From Kryptolebias marmoratus (Eukaryota > Chordata > Actinopteri > Cyprinodontiformes > Rivulidae): a DNA stretch of 64,000 nucleotides. The stretch spans positions 7,654,874 to 7,718,873 of the forward strand of contig NC_051445.1 in NCBI RefSeq assembly GCF_001649575.2, read 5' to 3'. This document shows, in pieces, positions 39,601-54,600 of this stretch. Position 1 is the stretch's first letter, and every line of letters begins with the position of its first letter. The notes under the pieces are model-generated. The model was not told the DNA's origin and ran no database searches. It was given only the letters and a program-made list of their open reading frames with translations. Made by a program: the position numbers and the translations under genes.

Positions 39601-42600
39601 CTAATTCAATTTTTCTCCCTGTCTGATATCTCTTCCTGTATGCAAGGGATTGATGGTCCTGTGCATGTGTGTTTACGTGCGTGCATACTGCTATGTCTGT
39701 CCCTGAGAAAAAGATGATGTACGCCAACGTAAACGATGTATTTCACAGCGCTTCATCTCCAGACCTTTCCTGGCAGCCGTGTACCAGGTCGCTCGCTTTT
39801 CTCTGTGCTTGTCCATCAAGTCCCTGTCACAGGCCAAAGGGTTGTAGGAAGAGAAAGTGGAGTGTGTGAGGGCTTGCGATCAGTTTACCTGAGCTTGGCG
39901 GTCCCGCAAGTGATGGAGGAGGCCCCGGCACAAAGGGAAATGTAGTTAATGCTGACTGATTGGAACAGGTGGATGGGTAAAACTGGAGGGAATCGGAGAG
40001 AAGTCAAGAGTTATGCCCGTAAAAGATGCTTGTTATGCTAATGGGTTGATGTGCTGCGGCTGAACCACGAGCCCAGTGCTGATGGATGGAGCTGCAGAGG
40101 TCACCTGGGGTGGCTGATGGTGTCGACTCCCATGAGTTGTAACATCAGCTCAGCTTAAAGGTCAAAAGCTCTGGAAGGAAGTCACTTGACATGTATGATT
40201 TTTTTGGGCCAGTAGGTTTGTGTTTGTGAAACAAGCCATGCATAAGCAAATCTGTGTGGGAGAGCCATCATATGCATAAGGAGGTTATGATCTGAACGTA
40301 AGACCAGCTGGGATTGAGGAGGGGGTAAGGCTTGGGTTTGAGGAGCATCACAGTCACACAGGGGGGTGAAATTCTTTCCCCTTTAGATTTGTATGTCAGT
40401 GGAATAAATCTGGGTCAGGACACTGGATCCTGTGTTTAGTATGCTGGCCGTGTGAGGTCTGAACTCTAAGTCTGCTCATAGCCCTGAATGAACCCGCCAC
40501 GTCTGCCTCGCTGTGCCTCCAGACGGGCGCCTTTACCTTTCTGTCTTTCACTTGGACTCATTTCTCTCTTTCTGCTTTTTCTCCTTGTTTTTTTTTTTTC
40601 TCTGAGCCAAGAGCGTTCTTCTATCCCCTCTCCTGTCTCTTTTGCCTTTTTTCTTCCCGTTCTTCAGGCTCTTACTCCCCCCTTTACCCTTTTTTTTCTC
40701 CATGCTCTCTTTTTTACTGTCAGTCACTCGCAGCTTTCCCTTATTTCCTCCCTTGTTCTATTTCACACACACAGTCCTCCTCACAAAGTAGCCTTTTTAT
40801 CACTCATTTCCCTCTTCCCTCGCTTATTTCTCCTGCTCCTTTCATGTGCTTTTGAAATCCCCTTTTCATCTTTAGCAGTCTTCCTCTCTCTCTCTCACAC
40901 ACACATACACGCACACACAGGCTCATTCAGTCATTCTTTTATTATCCCAAAACTAAAGTGATAAATGGCTCTCTTTCTTCTCTGTAAATGTCACTCTGGG
41001 AATTGTCTCTGCTCATTGATTGACTGGAGTAGAGGGATGGCCACACATGCACATGTGCCAGTCATGTGCATGTGCAAAGTGCCTGAAAAGGAAAAGGGAA
41101 TGAGAGACAGAGAGGTGATGTCTTATTAGAAATACAGATTCTTTGAGACGCCAACTGTCAGGGTTATCGTGGGCACATCATAAGTCCAGCTTTATTTTAT
41201 TTTATTTTATTTTATTTTATTTTATTTTATTTTATTTTATTTTATTTTATTTTATTTTATTTTATTTTTTTGAGGTTGAGAAATTATTTGAAGAGCTTGC
41301 ACATTGTTTTATTATAAAACATCAATTCTCAGCAGGAACTTGCATTTGCAGAAATGGGATCAATCTTGGATGAGCAATTTAAGTTGGCAAACCAGGCTGG
41401 TCTTGCAGTTTGTTTTTCCTTATGTGACATGATTTAGAATATGCAAGTGTTAGCCTCAGTTAGATCAATTGGTCATAGCTTATCCCTGTCAATAACAGTG
41501 TATGTAAATAAAAAAAAAACATCAGGGCCATTTTTCTGACCAGATAATATGGCAAAATGTGAGTGTTGGTAAGTCGGGGTTAATAATGCTCAGTCATTTT
41601 CTTAATGTCTCACTCACCCTGCCTCAGGCGCTGGAGCTTGATAAAGGTCACGACTGCTGGTGGTTACATGTCGCCTTTCCTTATTTCATTCTCTTTACTG
41701 CACAGTGAATGAGAAGAAAAGAAAAGTCCACAGCCAGCCAGTGAGGATGCTGATTCGTGTCTCTCCATTTTCCGAACCAGGATAAAGAGATTTAATGGGG
41801 AGACATTCGGGAGACAGGGGAGGCTGGTGCAAGTCAACGAAGAAGGGATGAAAAATTAAATTGATAGAGACAGCGATAGAAAGACGGGGAAAGAAGTGAG
41901 TGAAATGGAGAACCAGAATAGTAGAGAGTAGATTATAGAGCTTCCAAGCAGGACTGGAAGTTAGACTTGGCTGCACTTCAGCTACACTCTGCACACTTCA
42001 GCTCAAGTGTGGGTCCATTAGTGCAGTCCCATTGCACTGAGAAAGCCATGCACTCCAAGATTTAACACACATATGCACACACATACAGAGTACATTTTAT
42101 ACTGGTCAGATATGCAAACCCCAACAAACATAAAGTACAGGTAACTTACAGCTTTGCCCTCAAGCACAGATTTACTCAAAAAGCTACAGTGACCTAGTCT
42201 TGCTCTTTTTTTATTCTGTCCCACACATACACAATCTCTTGACTAGCCACCAGATTGCTTCTTGTCAAAATAAATAATTAAAAGCATGCAATAACAGCCT
42301 CTGAAAAAAGATCTCTCAATTAGTGCAAAATGGGTAAATGGCATGGGGTAGGGGCAGCAGGCAGGGAAGGGGGTTGTTGAAGAAGACACACATAAATACC
42401 GTCTATTACATAAGGCAAATCATGACCCACAACATTTTTTTACTCAGTTGTGCAATGATAATTTGCCCCCTTCCCTTTCCAATCAGCTTAGAGAAGTCTT
42501 TTCTCAAATCCTTACAAGTGATCCGTGTCTAAAGACTGGCGGGGGCGAGATCTAGATGAGTGGCAATGAGGTGCCAGAAGGGCAGCTGAGGGGATGCTGC

Positions 42601-45600
42601 CGGGGTCAAGGCTTTGTGTGTGGGCTTGTGTGTGTGTTTATAACTTTAGAAAAAAGTTGAATTTCTGGAAGTTCCAATTTTGCGTATGGGAAAAAGAACT
42701 GTTTCTTTAAATAATATATATGAGTGTGTGAGGATCACTCAAGAGACAGAGGTGAGAAAGGGCACATATTGTGATGCTATTTTACTACGATAATAAGTTA
42801 AAGCTCTTGGATAGGAAACTATGGGACAAATAGTGGATTTGGTGGAACATTTATATCATGTTGGTGATGGGAGAGATGGATAGGTAATTAAAAGTCATCT
42901 TCAGCAGAATTATCAATGTCTAGATTCTGTGGTAGCCAATATATGTGTAAAAATATTACCTCAAGCTGCCTGACCCACGGTATAAAACAATTTGAACCCA
43001 TGAATCCTGACATTGTTGTCCTTGTGTGATTCCTGAAACAGCCGTACATATGGTTGCTAATAAAATGAGAAGCTACTCTTTACATAAATTGTAGTGAAGG
43101 AGTCAATGCCAGCTGATCTCTATTTGACACAATACCTTTTCAGGACAAAGTCCAAATCCATTACTTTTTAGATAAATATGGCAACTTTTTATAGTCTTTT
43201 GGGACAAACAGATTATTTCTCAAATAGAAATAAGAACATAGGTCTGCCATTCTTGACCTAAAAATGGGTGTTTTAATGTTTAAAAAGGCTGTCCTTCACT
43301 GCACCTGTTCAGTGACATGCACCCGGTACAAGTGTTCACATGCCAGTTTTATATTTGACTCCGTCCGCACAGAAACCTCTCAGTTTTTCAGCTGAGCTGG
43401 CTTCTGGCCAGGATACTTTGTTCAACCTCATGATATTGCCGTAGTGCTGTCATCAGCTGGGTTGTAGTGCTTAACTGCACTCACAGCTGGTGCCAACACC
43501 AAGCTTACTAATGTTTCACTGGGACAAGTGTATTACTGAATCGGCCTAATCTGTGTGTGATAAATGCTATGACAGTAATGCAAACAGATGGAACCCTGAA
43601 CCTGGAAACCGTCCGAGTTAAGCAGACCGAGGGGCGAATTTGCACTTGTGCTAACACAGCTAGCCTTCTTAGAGGCTGCTCTGTTTATTTAAAATGTCAG
43701 ACATGTTGATTTTGTTATTCAGCTCGGGGCATTGCTGCACAGGTCAGAGGACCTGGAGGGATAAAAGGAAATCAGAAGTTTTTTTTTTCCTCACTAAAGC
43801 AAGCAAGGGAAATGATACAGGGATTGGATGATGATGGTACATCAGTGGCCGTGAACATAAAATATACTGACTTAAACTCAGATAACTGAAGGTATTGATG
43901 GGTCACTCTCAGTCAGGGTCCCAGGGGGGACTGGAGCCCAGCAGCCAGTGTGGTGAGATACTCTCAGGACAGGTCATCAGTCCATCAAAAGGCCTGATTG
44001 ATAGGTAAATAAACAAATGTAGAAGCTGATGATAGAAAGAATGATGGGATGGTGCATATAACTGCAGCGGACAAACAGATGGGATGCAGTAAGAGATGAA
44101 GTTAAAAGAAGTAGAAATGTGTTGAACAGTTGTCTCACCTTGCTGCGGTTAAGAGTAGGTCAAGTAGTAATGATGCTCAGTGCAAGGAAAAGATCAGCTG
44201 TGGGATGCAGAGTGGGTGAAAATAAGAGCAAAGGGCTGGAAGGGAATCATGCTAAAGAAGAAGGGAAATAGGTTGGACATACCTTGAATGGGGTAAAAAA
44301 CACTACATGACCATTGCTTTCAAAAGGGCGTGCATGGTCAATACAGGAAGGAGCAGAGATAATCTGTCAGATATGAAGGGTTAAACAGGGTAAAACAGGT
44401 GGAGGGGAGCAAAATGACAGAGGAAGGTACTGTACTGGGGTCTTTGAGGTGGGCTGATCGCGTGACTGGAAGGAATGTGCATTGCTGTGTGTGTAATGCT
44501 CTCAAGACAGATATTAAGACGCGCTGCTCGACTCACGCAGTCACTGCCCCTCTTTCCCCTGTTCTCCTTTACTCTTCTACATTCTGCTCCCTCTCTCGCT
44601 CCCTCCGTCTCCACTAATGATCCTCGCATACTGCCACACTGCAGGGCTGAGTGATGCCCACTGACAGCTGTGCTCAGGCAGAAACTCTGCCCCCCTTCCC
44701 CCATTCCAGGAAGCTGTGACATATACTGAACATATAGAGGTGCAGCACCACCTCACATACATGTCCCAGCTCATGCAAACCCACTGACAGATGGGTTTTT
44801 TTGTGTGTGTGACCAATACTGTCTGTAATGACAAAGCCCCCTCAGTGGTGCTCACATGCACTTATTGTTTGCCTCCGTCCAGCTGTGTCTGTCTTCAGGT
44901 TTATACAATGCAAAGTTGTGAAACATCAAAAAATTACCAGGTACAACATGTTGGTTAATGATGCTATCAGCAACTTTTTTTTGGACTGTGTGCTTGATGG
45001 CAATGTTTTTTGTTTTTTTTAAGCAGACATTGTGAAAATGGTTAGACAGTAAAGAAACACAAAGGTTAACAGGGTTTGAAATTGCTCTCCAGATATGCAG
45101 AATGGTTTGCTTTGAAATAAAAAGCCAAGCTACTTAAAATGTTCAGTCTATTTTTTTTTTCTCTGTAAATTGCACTTTACACTTGCATATTGGTACGTGG
45201 AAGTCATGTAAAATGCACCGATTTCATACTTTAAATGACAGAAATATGCAGGTAGTAATTGATGCTTGAACTACTGTTGTTAGTAAACAGAAACCTTAGA
45301 TCTTTCCTGAACTCAGCTTCTTGAAGTCTGAGAGAAGCAAAATAAATGTGCTACAAGATTGTTACCTTACAGAAATATGTGTTCTATAATAACATTACAT
45401 CTGAGTAATTCAGCAAATATACATACTTTAAAATATAAAAGTTTAAAAAAAGAAACCCAAATGAATCCCATAATGCAACAGAGGTAACCTAAGTTGATGT
45501 TAAATCATAATTAGATTGGTATTTTGTTGTCAGACGTGGTGTCCTGTTAGGTACATTGCCAACATCTCTTCCACTCAAGAAGACACCAAAAAAAATTCTG

Positions 45601-48600
45601 AATATACAGGTGATTATGGGCAATTTAATAGACCAATTTATCAGTTCAGGACTGTTTACTTAAGTGCAGAGATAGGGAACATCTTTGTGAGGAAGCCTTA
45701 TGAACTGGCATTTATAAATTGATTCTGACCAAGTAATATATGCTAGAAAGTTGCATAGATTCCCAGTATTTTCTCTTGGTCTCATTGCATATTTCTCTGT
45801 CGTTGTTTATAAACAAGTCATGCAGTCATGTGGAACAGTGGTAGGGTGGCTGTCTTGGGACTGGAAAGTCACAGGTTCAATTCCCTGCCATGCCCATATG
45901 TTGCAGTGCTCTTAAGCAAGACACCTGATCCCTAACTCCTCCCCGGGCGCTTAAAAAGCTGCCCACGGCTCCACTTGTGTGTATTTCTTGTGTGACAGGT
46001 CAAAAGCAGAGAACAAATTTTGCCATTGTATGGTTACATACAATGATGACAACATATTATCTAAGACCATTTTGTACCATCTTTTATTTAGGTAAATATT
46101 TACATTTCACTCCAAACTGTACCCATCAATAAACCCCAAAGAATTCTTTTCCATCTCCATACTTGTCTGTATGAGACTTCTTAAATATTTTCAGTCTAAT
46201 CCTGGCTGATGTCCTGATCCAGACTACCACGAAAGGTTTAGAATTAGGTCACAGCCTCTCACTCCTCTAATTAGATGCAGTGAGAGTGTCCATGTTGTTG
46301 TATGTGTGTGTGGGTCTGTATGTGCGTCCACACGCTGGGTGCTCTTAATCCGTAGGTGGCTTCTATGGTAATGACGAATCCTGGGAAGAAGTATTAACCT
46401 GTGTTTTTGTTAGTGCTTGCATGTTTTTAAGACATTTCTGACATTGCTGCTTCTTGAATGAATTGATGAAGGCAGAGGGATACAGGAACAGAAAGTAGGA
46501 GGGTGAGAAAAAGGTCGTACTCAGTCATAAAAGTTGCATAAGAAGTGTTAACATTCATTGTACAACAAGCTCCAATTGAGAGGGCGTTTTGGCCTGTACG
46601 TGCTCTGGTTTGCAAGATTCTGTTAAGGTTCAGTTCATTTGTGAGATGTAACTCAAATGCAGAAATGAATATTGGTTTGGGTAAAACAGCTCCCCACTTT
46701 GTGCACTCTTTTCTCTTTTTGAGATGTATCTGTGTGCGGGTGAGAAAAAATATACCTGCTTTTACTAATTTAATGGGCACTTGTGGATTATTTTTCCTTG
46801 TAATTTTCAGTTTTCTATATTTGCCCATTTTAACTTTACAAAAAGGTGTTTTTTTTTATGTCTACATGAGTTAGAAATTTATCACTATGAATGTATTATA
46901 CATCAGTTCCATGGGGTGTATATGCTGAGGGAAATGGGGTAAATGATCAGTGCATGCTTGGAGGAAGGAGGAAAACACTGGGAATCATAGAAAATTGTGT
47001 GTGTGTGCAGGCATGCAAAGATCTACACGAGTATGTATGTAAGAGGAAGCAAAAGGAAGAAAGAGTAGCGGAGGGCTAGCCTTAATTAAGTTTTCAGGAG
47101 CCTCTTAAAAGGTCATGGCATGCCTGCGCCGCCCCTCACCACCACTACCACAAGGCCCTGCCAAAATTTCACCCCCGCCTTTGCTCCTTTCCTCGTCTCC
47201 CTTCCTCACCACCCCGTTGCGATCTATCCAGTCATCAGCCCCCCATCTGTGCACATTAGCCATTCATGAACACACTCATTAGGGTGGGAGTTTGAAGCGA
47301 TTGTGTTCTCTAGTCTGCGGCTGGAGCTTAGCGATTAATATTTCAGCGTCTCCTGCCGAGGAGCTGAGAGCAAGTTTGGCCCTCTTAGGCTAGAGTGGGA
47401 GAGTTGTCCCCCCTTTTTTATACACCCACACACACAGCAAACCTCCCTCCTCCTCCCCTTCTCCGTCTCTCAGACAGTCTCACAACTTACAGTACGTTGG
47501 CCCCCATTTTCCTTTCATTGAATGCACACTCTTGGTCTGGGTACACGCACACACACACACGCACGCATACACACGCACGCACATAAGACCCTAACTCAAA
47601 CTGACTTAATTGGGTGCTTTTTGTTTCAGGAAATAGAGTGAAGAGGGAGGAGTGGTAAATTCTGTTTCTTCTTGCCCCTCCTGCCCCCATCTTTCTCATT
47701 CCTCTCAGCTGGAGAGGAATGTCCTCTTTTAACCATTCTTCTTTTTTTTTTGTCTTCATGAGCTTGCACTCAGTTGGCCAAGCTTGGGTCGGGGTGGAGA
47801 GGTTGTGCGGGTGGGTGGCATTCTTCAGTGTACACACAAACCAAGTTCATTCAAACAAAATCAATACCCTTCCTCGTTCGTACTGTATCATGGCACTTAA
47901 AATATGAGAATTTAAGGCAGCCGGGGGTATCATGGGTTATCAGATTGTAAATATTCGAAGCACTCCTTCTGCATACAGAAATCATTCTGATGCTGCTTGA
48001 GAGCTCTTTTCTTTTTGATTTCACAAACATCCTGCCTCTGTGACCATGTCCACATGATGCTGGATTAATATTAAACTCCCATGATTTGTAGAATCAACAG
48101 TGCGTATTTTACTAAACAGATGAAATGCAGATATGCATTACAATATTGTTTCAGCAATTAAAATATTTGAACATCTGTTTTTGTGGATCCTTCCTGGACT
48201 TTACTTAATAAGAGAAATAAAAAAAAGTTAGAATTTTTTTTTTTTTTTTGGCACAGAATGCAAGCCTGCAAGGAATAATCTCAGAATATGACTGATTTAA
48301 ACTATTGAAACTTAGAATCTCGGTCTCCCCCTTTTGTCTGTCTTTCTCAGTATCAAAAATCGATGCAGAGGCAAGTCTTTTAGCGTAAATTGAAACTTTG
48401 AAAGAATGGTTGTTGAACCAGACAACAATCAATTTCTAAATCTAAACAAGTGATTCTGATTTCTAAAATTTTCCTTAAAACATTGCCTAAACCTAACCAG
48501 AGATGTTCTTTGAATCTAACCAAGCAGTGGGTTAGATGAGATTTCCTGACAGAACTGCAGCACTTGTTTCCTTTGGATGACAATAAGTAAAGATATTTAG

Positions 48601-51600
48601 ATTATTTAAAAATCTATAAATTTTAAGGAAATGTTTGAGCACTCTTTTCAACTCTTCTCAGCCAAACTCTTTTTGATTTAAACCTTTTATCTGTTTTTAA
48701 AGCTGTGCTCATATAAATCAATTCAATTCAGTTTATTTATATAGACCCCATTCACAACAAAAGGCATCTCAGGGCACTATAAGTCCAAATCATAAATCCA
48801 TTTCAGATCCAAATTTAAGTTCAACTACAATCGGTTCAATTTTTATTATATGCAAAACATTCACATACAGTATATTATAAAATTCCAGTTAGTAAAAGTT
48901 GAGAACCAGGCCCAGGAAATGTCGCCATCTTCCTTGATTGGCTGGGGTTTGAGAGGACAGGAAGGAGACTCAGACAAAGTGCTCCACATGTAGTTTCTTT
49001 GGGAAGAAAAACAGAGAAGTGCACAAGTTAATGAATGAAATAATTACACGTACAAACATGGAGAGTTGAGAGAGCAAAGACAGCAGCAAAGTGAGGAAAT
49101 GTGATCCGTTTCCTCCAGCAGTCTAAGCCTATACTTAACTATAAGATTTATCAAAAAGGAAAGACTTAAACCTAGTTTTAAAAAATTGACAGGGTGTCAG
49201 CCTCACAGATATAAATTGGAAATTGGTTCAACAAGAGAGGAGTCTGATAACTGAAAGCTTTGTTAGGAAAACATATAACAATAAGATCTTTAATACAAGA
49301 TGGAGCTTGGCCGTTGAGAGCTTTGTTTACTAGAAGTAAGATTTTAATTTCTATTCTGAATTATACAGGGAGCCAATGTAAAGAAGCTAAAATACAGACA
49401 CAGACAGTTAAAACATGTATATATTATATTTATATATTATTTAAATGGGTTGGTATCACTCTAGGCAAGACCTTGATGACTGACCCCATTCATTTGACTT
49501 TGTTGTGTTGGGGCAGGAGTTTCCCAAGAACAGGACTGAAAAACACTGCCGTGCATGATGTACGTTTATGTGAGAGTGCACAGCGCTTTTCTGTGGTGTA
49601 AAGGAATGAGATTGTCACCGAAGGTCAGCGCTCATTTAGAGGGGGGACACATTTACACAGGGAATTGTCTCCATGTCGCTTTTAACTACCAAAGCCTGTG
49701 TGATTGAGATTCCTACGACTCCTCTTCTCCAAGCAGGCCCCCGTGTTCAATACCCTCTTTTTGTGCCTCACCCACCTCTGCCCTCTCAACCTCTCCCATG
49801 TGCAGACAAACTATGCTTTTCATTCCAACCATGCCGCCCCTCATCCATTCTTCTTCTCCATATAGGTGTATGAATAAGTGGGGGTCCATCGTCTGTGTGT
49901 GGATAAGTGGAAGTCTGCGAGCTGAAATGTAGCATGTGGGCAGGCATTCATGGGGACCATTGGTGGTGCAGTGGATGGTGATGGCTAATGAAGTTCCCCT
50001 GCACCTCACAGCCCTATTAAACTGCTGCCCCCTACCTCTACCCACTTCACCCCCTACCCCTGCCTTTTTTTTCTCCCTAAGGGAGAGAGTTGGCAGGGAG
50101 AGGAAGCTGGCTGCTATGGCAACAACAAGGAATCCTCCCTCTCCCACAGGTCTCCTTAGCAACTGGTAGCTTGGCATTGCAGTAATGAGCGTGCCCAGTG
50201 TGCCAGGCTTTGTGTCATGTTTGCCTGTACATGTGTGTAAGAAGGGATGCAATTTTACATAGGTGTGTGTGTGTGTTTGAGCATGAATATATAACTGTTT
50301 GGTACAATTTGCCAGTTTATATGAGGGTTAAAATGTATTAAGGCAAAGATGTAACAAAATGTATGTCTCAAAATTCCAAATCTTTCATAATTGAAATATA
50401 AGAAAACCTTACTATCGACTTGCACGATCATAAGTGGGTTTGTCCTTTGTCTGAGTGTTTGTCTTTGTGCCCTTTGCACATGTGCCCCTGTGATCCCTGT
50501 TTGTGTATTATGTTTTTCTTCTCAATAATTGTGGTCATTCTTCTCTATAGTGTGAAATTGAAGCAATTAAAGGGACAATCTGATGAATTTTGCATGCCAT
50601 GTGCATGGCTGCCTATGAGTTTCCTGCTCTGCTGAAATTAAATTAAACGCTGAGAATGATTTTTATTAAAGTGTGATCTGAGGTGTGCACTGACCTTTAG
50701 AATGTAGGAAATGAGATTCTTATTGTTATGAATGAGATTATGTGGAGCCTGAGTGTGAAAAACTGTGTCTGCATTGATTCTATTGTTGGCTGACAGTTTC
50801 TTTGTATATAGCAGAGGGAGGTTTCTGTATAATCAAATCCACACTGTGACTGTTGGCTATTAAATGGACTGATACAAAAATATTGACAGACATGCTCTCA
50901 TAAATGCAGATTGACTTGCACACACTTGCATGTGCACATATTTTGCAGATCTTGTAAAAAGAGCTGTAAAAGCCTCTCCAGAAACGTGTTGGTCTTTAAC
51001 AAAAGCATGGCGAACCCAGTGGAAAATGTTAGTTGGCTCCCTAGTTGAGGTGTGAAGTGCGAGCAGGCGGCCGGCCCCACAGGTGGCCCAGCCCAAACAC
51101 CTGTTGTGTGAATTCTCTGTGGGAGGGTGTGAGGTCTGCCTACCTCGCAGGTCCCAGTGGAAAAACCACACCCATGCTGTACTGTGGCATGCGATTATTC
51201 ATGTGCTCACACCAACTCTGAGGCACCCCCGTTCTGTGTGTGGGCGTCAGACGTGATGCCCAGATTGTGTCCCCTTTGCGCCCACCGGAAACTCTCGGCT
51301 GTCTTTGGCAACAGTAGAGCGGATTTTCCGATCCCCTATCAGGGTCTCAGATGCTCTTCTAATCTGTCAGCATCTATTTTTATCCCCAAAAGCTGTGGCA
51401 GCTCTTCTTTATCCCATACCCTTCCACCCCAATGCCAACCCTTCCCTTGGCGCCAAGGTGGGCACAGCTGATGAGTCGCTAGCTATTGGCTGCAATTAGT
51501 GCACAGTCAGGCAGGAATCCCCCACTAACTCCATTACACCCCTCTCCACAGCCACTTCCTGATCTTAGGCTACCAGACACGCTACCACACACTTGCTTTC

Positions 51601-54600
51601 CATTTTAAGCCTTTTTATAAATGGCACTCCTGCAGTGTTGTGGAATAATAGGGTCGGATTCAGAGCACCTTTCACAGTGCTTGAATTGCTCTACTGTGCA
51701 AACTCAGTCTATTCAAATACAGTTGCAGCCAAGGAAATGCACATTTAAACTGTACCAGTTCAGATTTGGTGCTGAAAGTAAGTAAAGTTTGTTCTGAGAA
51801 AATATGCCAACTTGTGAGCCCCTGAATTAACCTTAAACCTCTTTTGTAAAAATCCTGTAAGATTATTATTTTTTTGTTTTCTGTAGAGCACATTTGGTCA
51901 ACAAAAAATAGAGTTCCTGCCAGTCCTCAGAAATTCTTCAGTGATGCACTGAGATATATGCAATTCCAAATCTCAGGTTTGTTTCTTTCCCAACAAGGGC
52001 TTCAATGTGCTTTGCATGCCAATGCAGTCGTGACCACTGCTGTGGAGGCGATGATGGCATGTGGCAGAGAAGTAACTGTTTCTCACCTCCTAATAAAAGA
52101 GACTCCTTTTTAATCTTTTCAATTTGATTGCATTCCAAAACAGGCCTGTCTGCCCATCTGTCTCTCTTAAAGAAGCCTCCTAAAGGGATTTTAATCATCT
52201 GGCTCTGGGCTTCTCAGGCAAATAACTACATTTCTCTCTTTCTCTTTCACACATACACACACAGAAACAATTTCCAATTTTCTTTCTTGTACTCACTGTC
52301 AAACTTTTGCTTGTCTTTTCTCTTTGATACACTTTATTGTCAGAGCCTCATCTTGCCATATCTGTGCTGCCATTAGGCCCTTCAGTTGCACTTCAAGTCC
52401 CCCCTCTGACGCATAAAATTCTCCCAACTCTGTCCCTTTTAATCCACATGGCTCTAAATTCTTTATTTCCCTTCAAAGGGACAACCCAAGCCGTAACATC
52501 AATCACGGAAAGCGAATATTTAGCTGGCGCTAATTTCCACCAATAGCCTGGAGACAGGCTTAGCTGACAAAACTCATTCCTGTGCTGAACAAAACTGCTT
52601 GTGTTGAAATCTCCCCTCCCCCTGATCCCTCCTGCCTTCTGCACAGGCAAAAACAGCATCACAATAAACACAGTTAGTGCTTCTGTTACTCCCCGTTGAT
52701 TTGGGCTTATCAAATGAATGTGCACCATGGAGGGATACCCTTTGACAATACATAATGGATCCATTCTGCATGAAATGGTTTGGTAATACCAGTCGAGTGT
52801 GGCAAACGGCTTTACCCGGTGCCACTACAAGAACAGCTGCTGTGTTCTTAGCTGGGCAAGCGCACCACACTGCTTCACCCTTGAGGTTGTTTGAATCGGG
52901 TGAGTGGTTTCTTTTTGCTGTTTCCCAGACTCCATTCACAGTCCTTAGTTTCTCACTAAGTTCTGATTGAATGAGTGCACATTTGCCACAAGTTGGGTCT
53001 TATAAACCATTTGACCTGTTTCCTTGCTCCTCTGTGTGTGAGTGGGAAAACCCAGAGTGGATACTGAAGGAGGCCTAATAAAGGGGGATGGGCAAATTTG
53101 GGGCATTTTGAGGGTACTCTTTTGTATAGTTTGGAGAGGCCCCTCGTGGTACCTCTTATTCCCACCCCTTATGCACAACACCATCCACCACAGCTGAACC
53201 TGTGCCAGTTGGTCAGGTTATTTCAGATGAATTACTGGGCACTATAACAAATTCTACCCTTTTCAATCAGTATCTACTCCCAATATTGATGCCTTACTCA
53301 CAATGGGAATGGTGACAAAAGAGTGTGTTTGGCATCAAGCCAAAGTGGCCAATAGGGCACAATCACTTAACACACAAGGCTGTGGCAGTTAGACATTTTT
53401 GTGAGAACAATTAAGACATAGTTTATTGAGCACCCATACTGGCTTCATAATACAGGTGGATTGTGTAGTTCAATCAGACCTTGATGTGTGTTAAGCTCCA
53501 GCACTGATAGTCATTAAACTTCATTGATTGTCTGCTCTAAAGAGGCCTCTACAGTGTCTAAATTAAACTGAGTTTGCAGGTTTAAGGAAAAAAAAACAGC
53601 AGTGGAGTTGATTGGTATTGTTAGTTTTGCAAGAAGCAAATTAATAAGTCTTAAAGGCATTTTTAAGGGTAAATATAAAACATCTGTTCAAGAAATACTG
53701 AGCTGTAATCTGATACATTGGATTAATGTTTTTTTTCCTTCCTTAGTTTGAAGACAGTTCCGTTCTTTTAGGTCATAGGAAAAACCTCATGCTGTTCCAC
53801 CTGTGTGTTTTGGAAACTGTTAACATGTCAAATCTGATTTTAAAGAACTTCACCTTTTAATCTCAGGACAAAGAATCCCATCCCAGGATTTGGTATTTAT
53901 TAAATAATTAAATCAGCTATTAGAATTCTAAAACCTTAATGTGAGCCTATTTCAAGCTGATTTCAAGCTGATTTCAAGCTACATCCTCAAAAGTATCGTT
54001 CAGCTTAATTGACTTTGTTCGGCCTGTAAACTATAACCCTTTACCTCTTTTGCTTTATTACCAAATTACATTAGTTGTGATTGAGGAATGATGAGGGTGG
54101 ATGTCCGTGATTTAAAAAAAAGTCACAGAACTACTTATGACTCCATCTGTTCTTTTCAGTATTAAGGGACCAGGCAGTGTGTCTTTCTGGAAAAGCTTAG
54201 CCACTGGTTCATTCATTATTTAGAACCCTCTTCACAAGCCCATTGTATTAAAGGGGTATGATTTGAATGGGAAGTAGCTTCCTGGGCCCAAGCGTGTGAT
54301 GTGTGTGTTCCTCTGTCATTGTATGTTTCTGTGGGCTTCATTCGTCTGCCTCAGCAAGCCAGGGGGCTGAAAAAGAATTTCCATTTTATGAATATTTAAT
54401 ACATAATAAAGTTTTCAATTTTATTCTGTTCAAGCTGTAGGGGTAAAAATGTTGCAAAGCCAACCCTCAAGGACAGAGCTCAGAATAAAGGTGGTTGATT
54501 TGATGGAGGCGTCAAAAATATGGTTAACATCAGCTCACTGCTTTGTCATCTACTATAATACACACAAACATTAGTACCACTTTACTTCTACATCCTATAA

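Noticed and set aside
40488..40961. 157-codon Leu/Phe/Ser-rich frame
   Set aside because: It is produced by a polypyrimidine tract, not by protein-like sequence.
41143..41373. FILFY-repeat frame
   Set aside because: It is the translation of a TTTTA microsatellite.
45829..45905. Possible tRNA gene
   Set aside because: It has A and B boxes but no proper cloverleaf or anticodon arm, and it continues into a SINE body and tail.
46427..46874. Overlapping plus and minus frames of 109-133 codons
   Set aside because: They are mutually complementary, have no domain, and lie in ordinary intron sequence.
49713..50252. 179-codon minus-strand frame in the foxo6 intron
   Set aside because: It has no domain, no splice or promoter context, and mixed low-complexity composition. 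Best explained as a chance frame.
53950..53980. Possible CRISPR-like array
   Set aside because: The repeats are contiguous with no spacers, and the DNA is eukaryotic.
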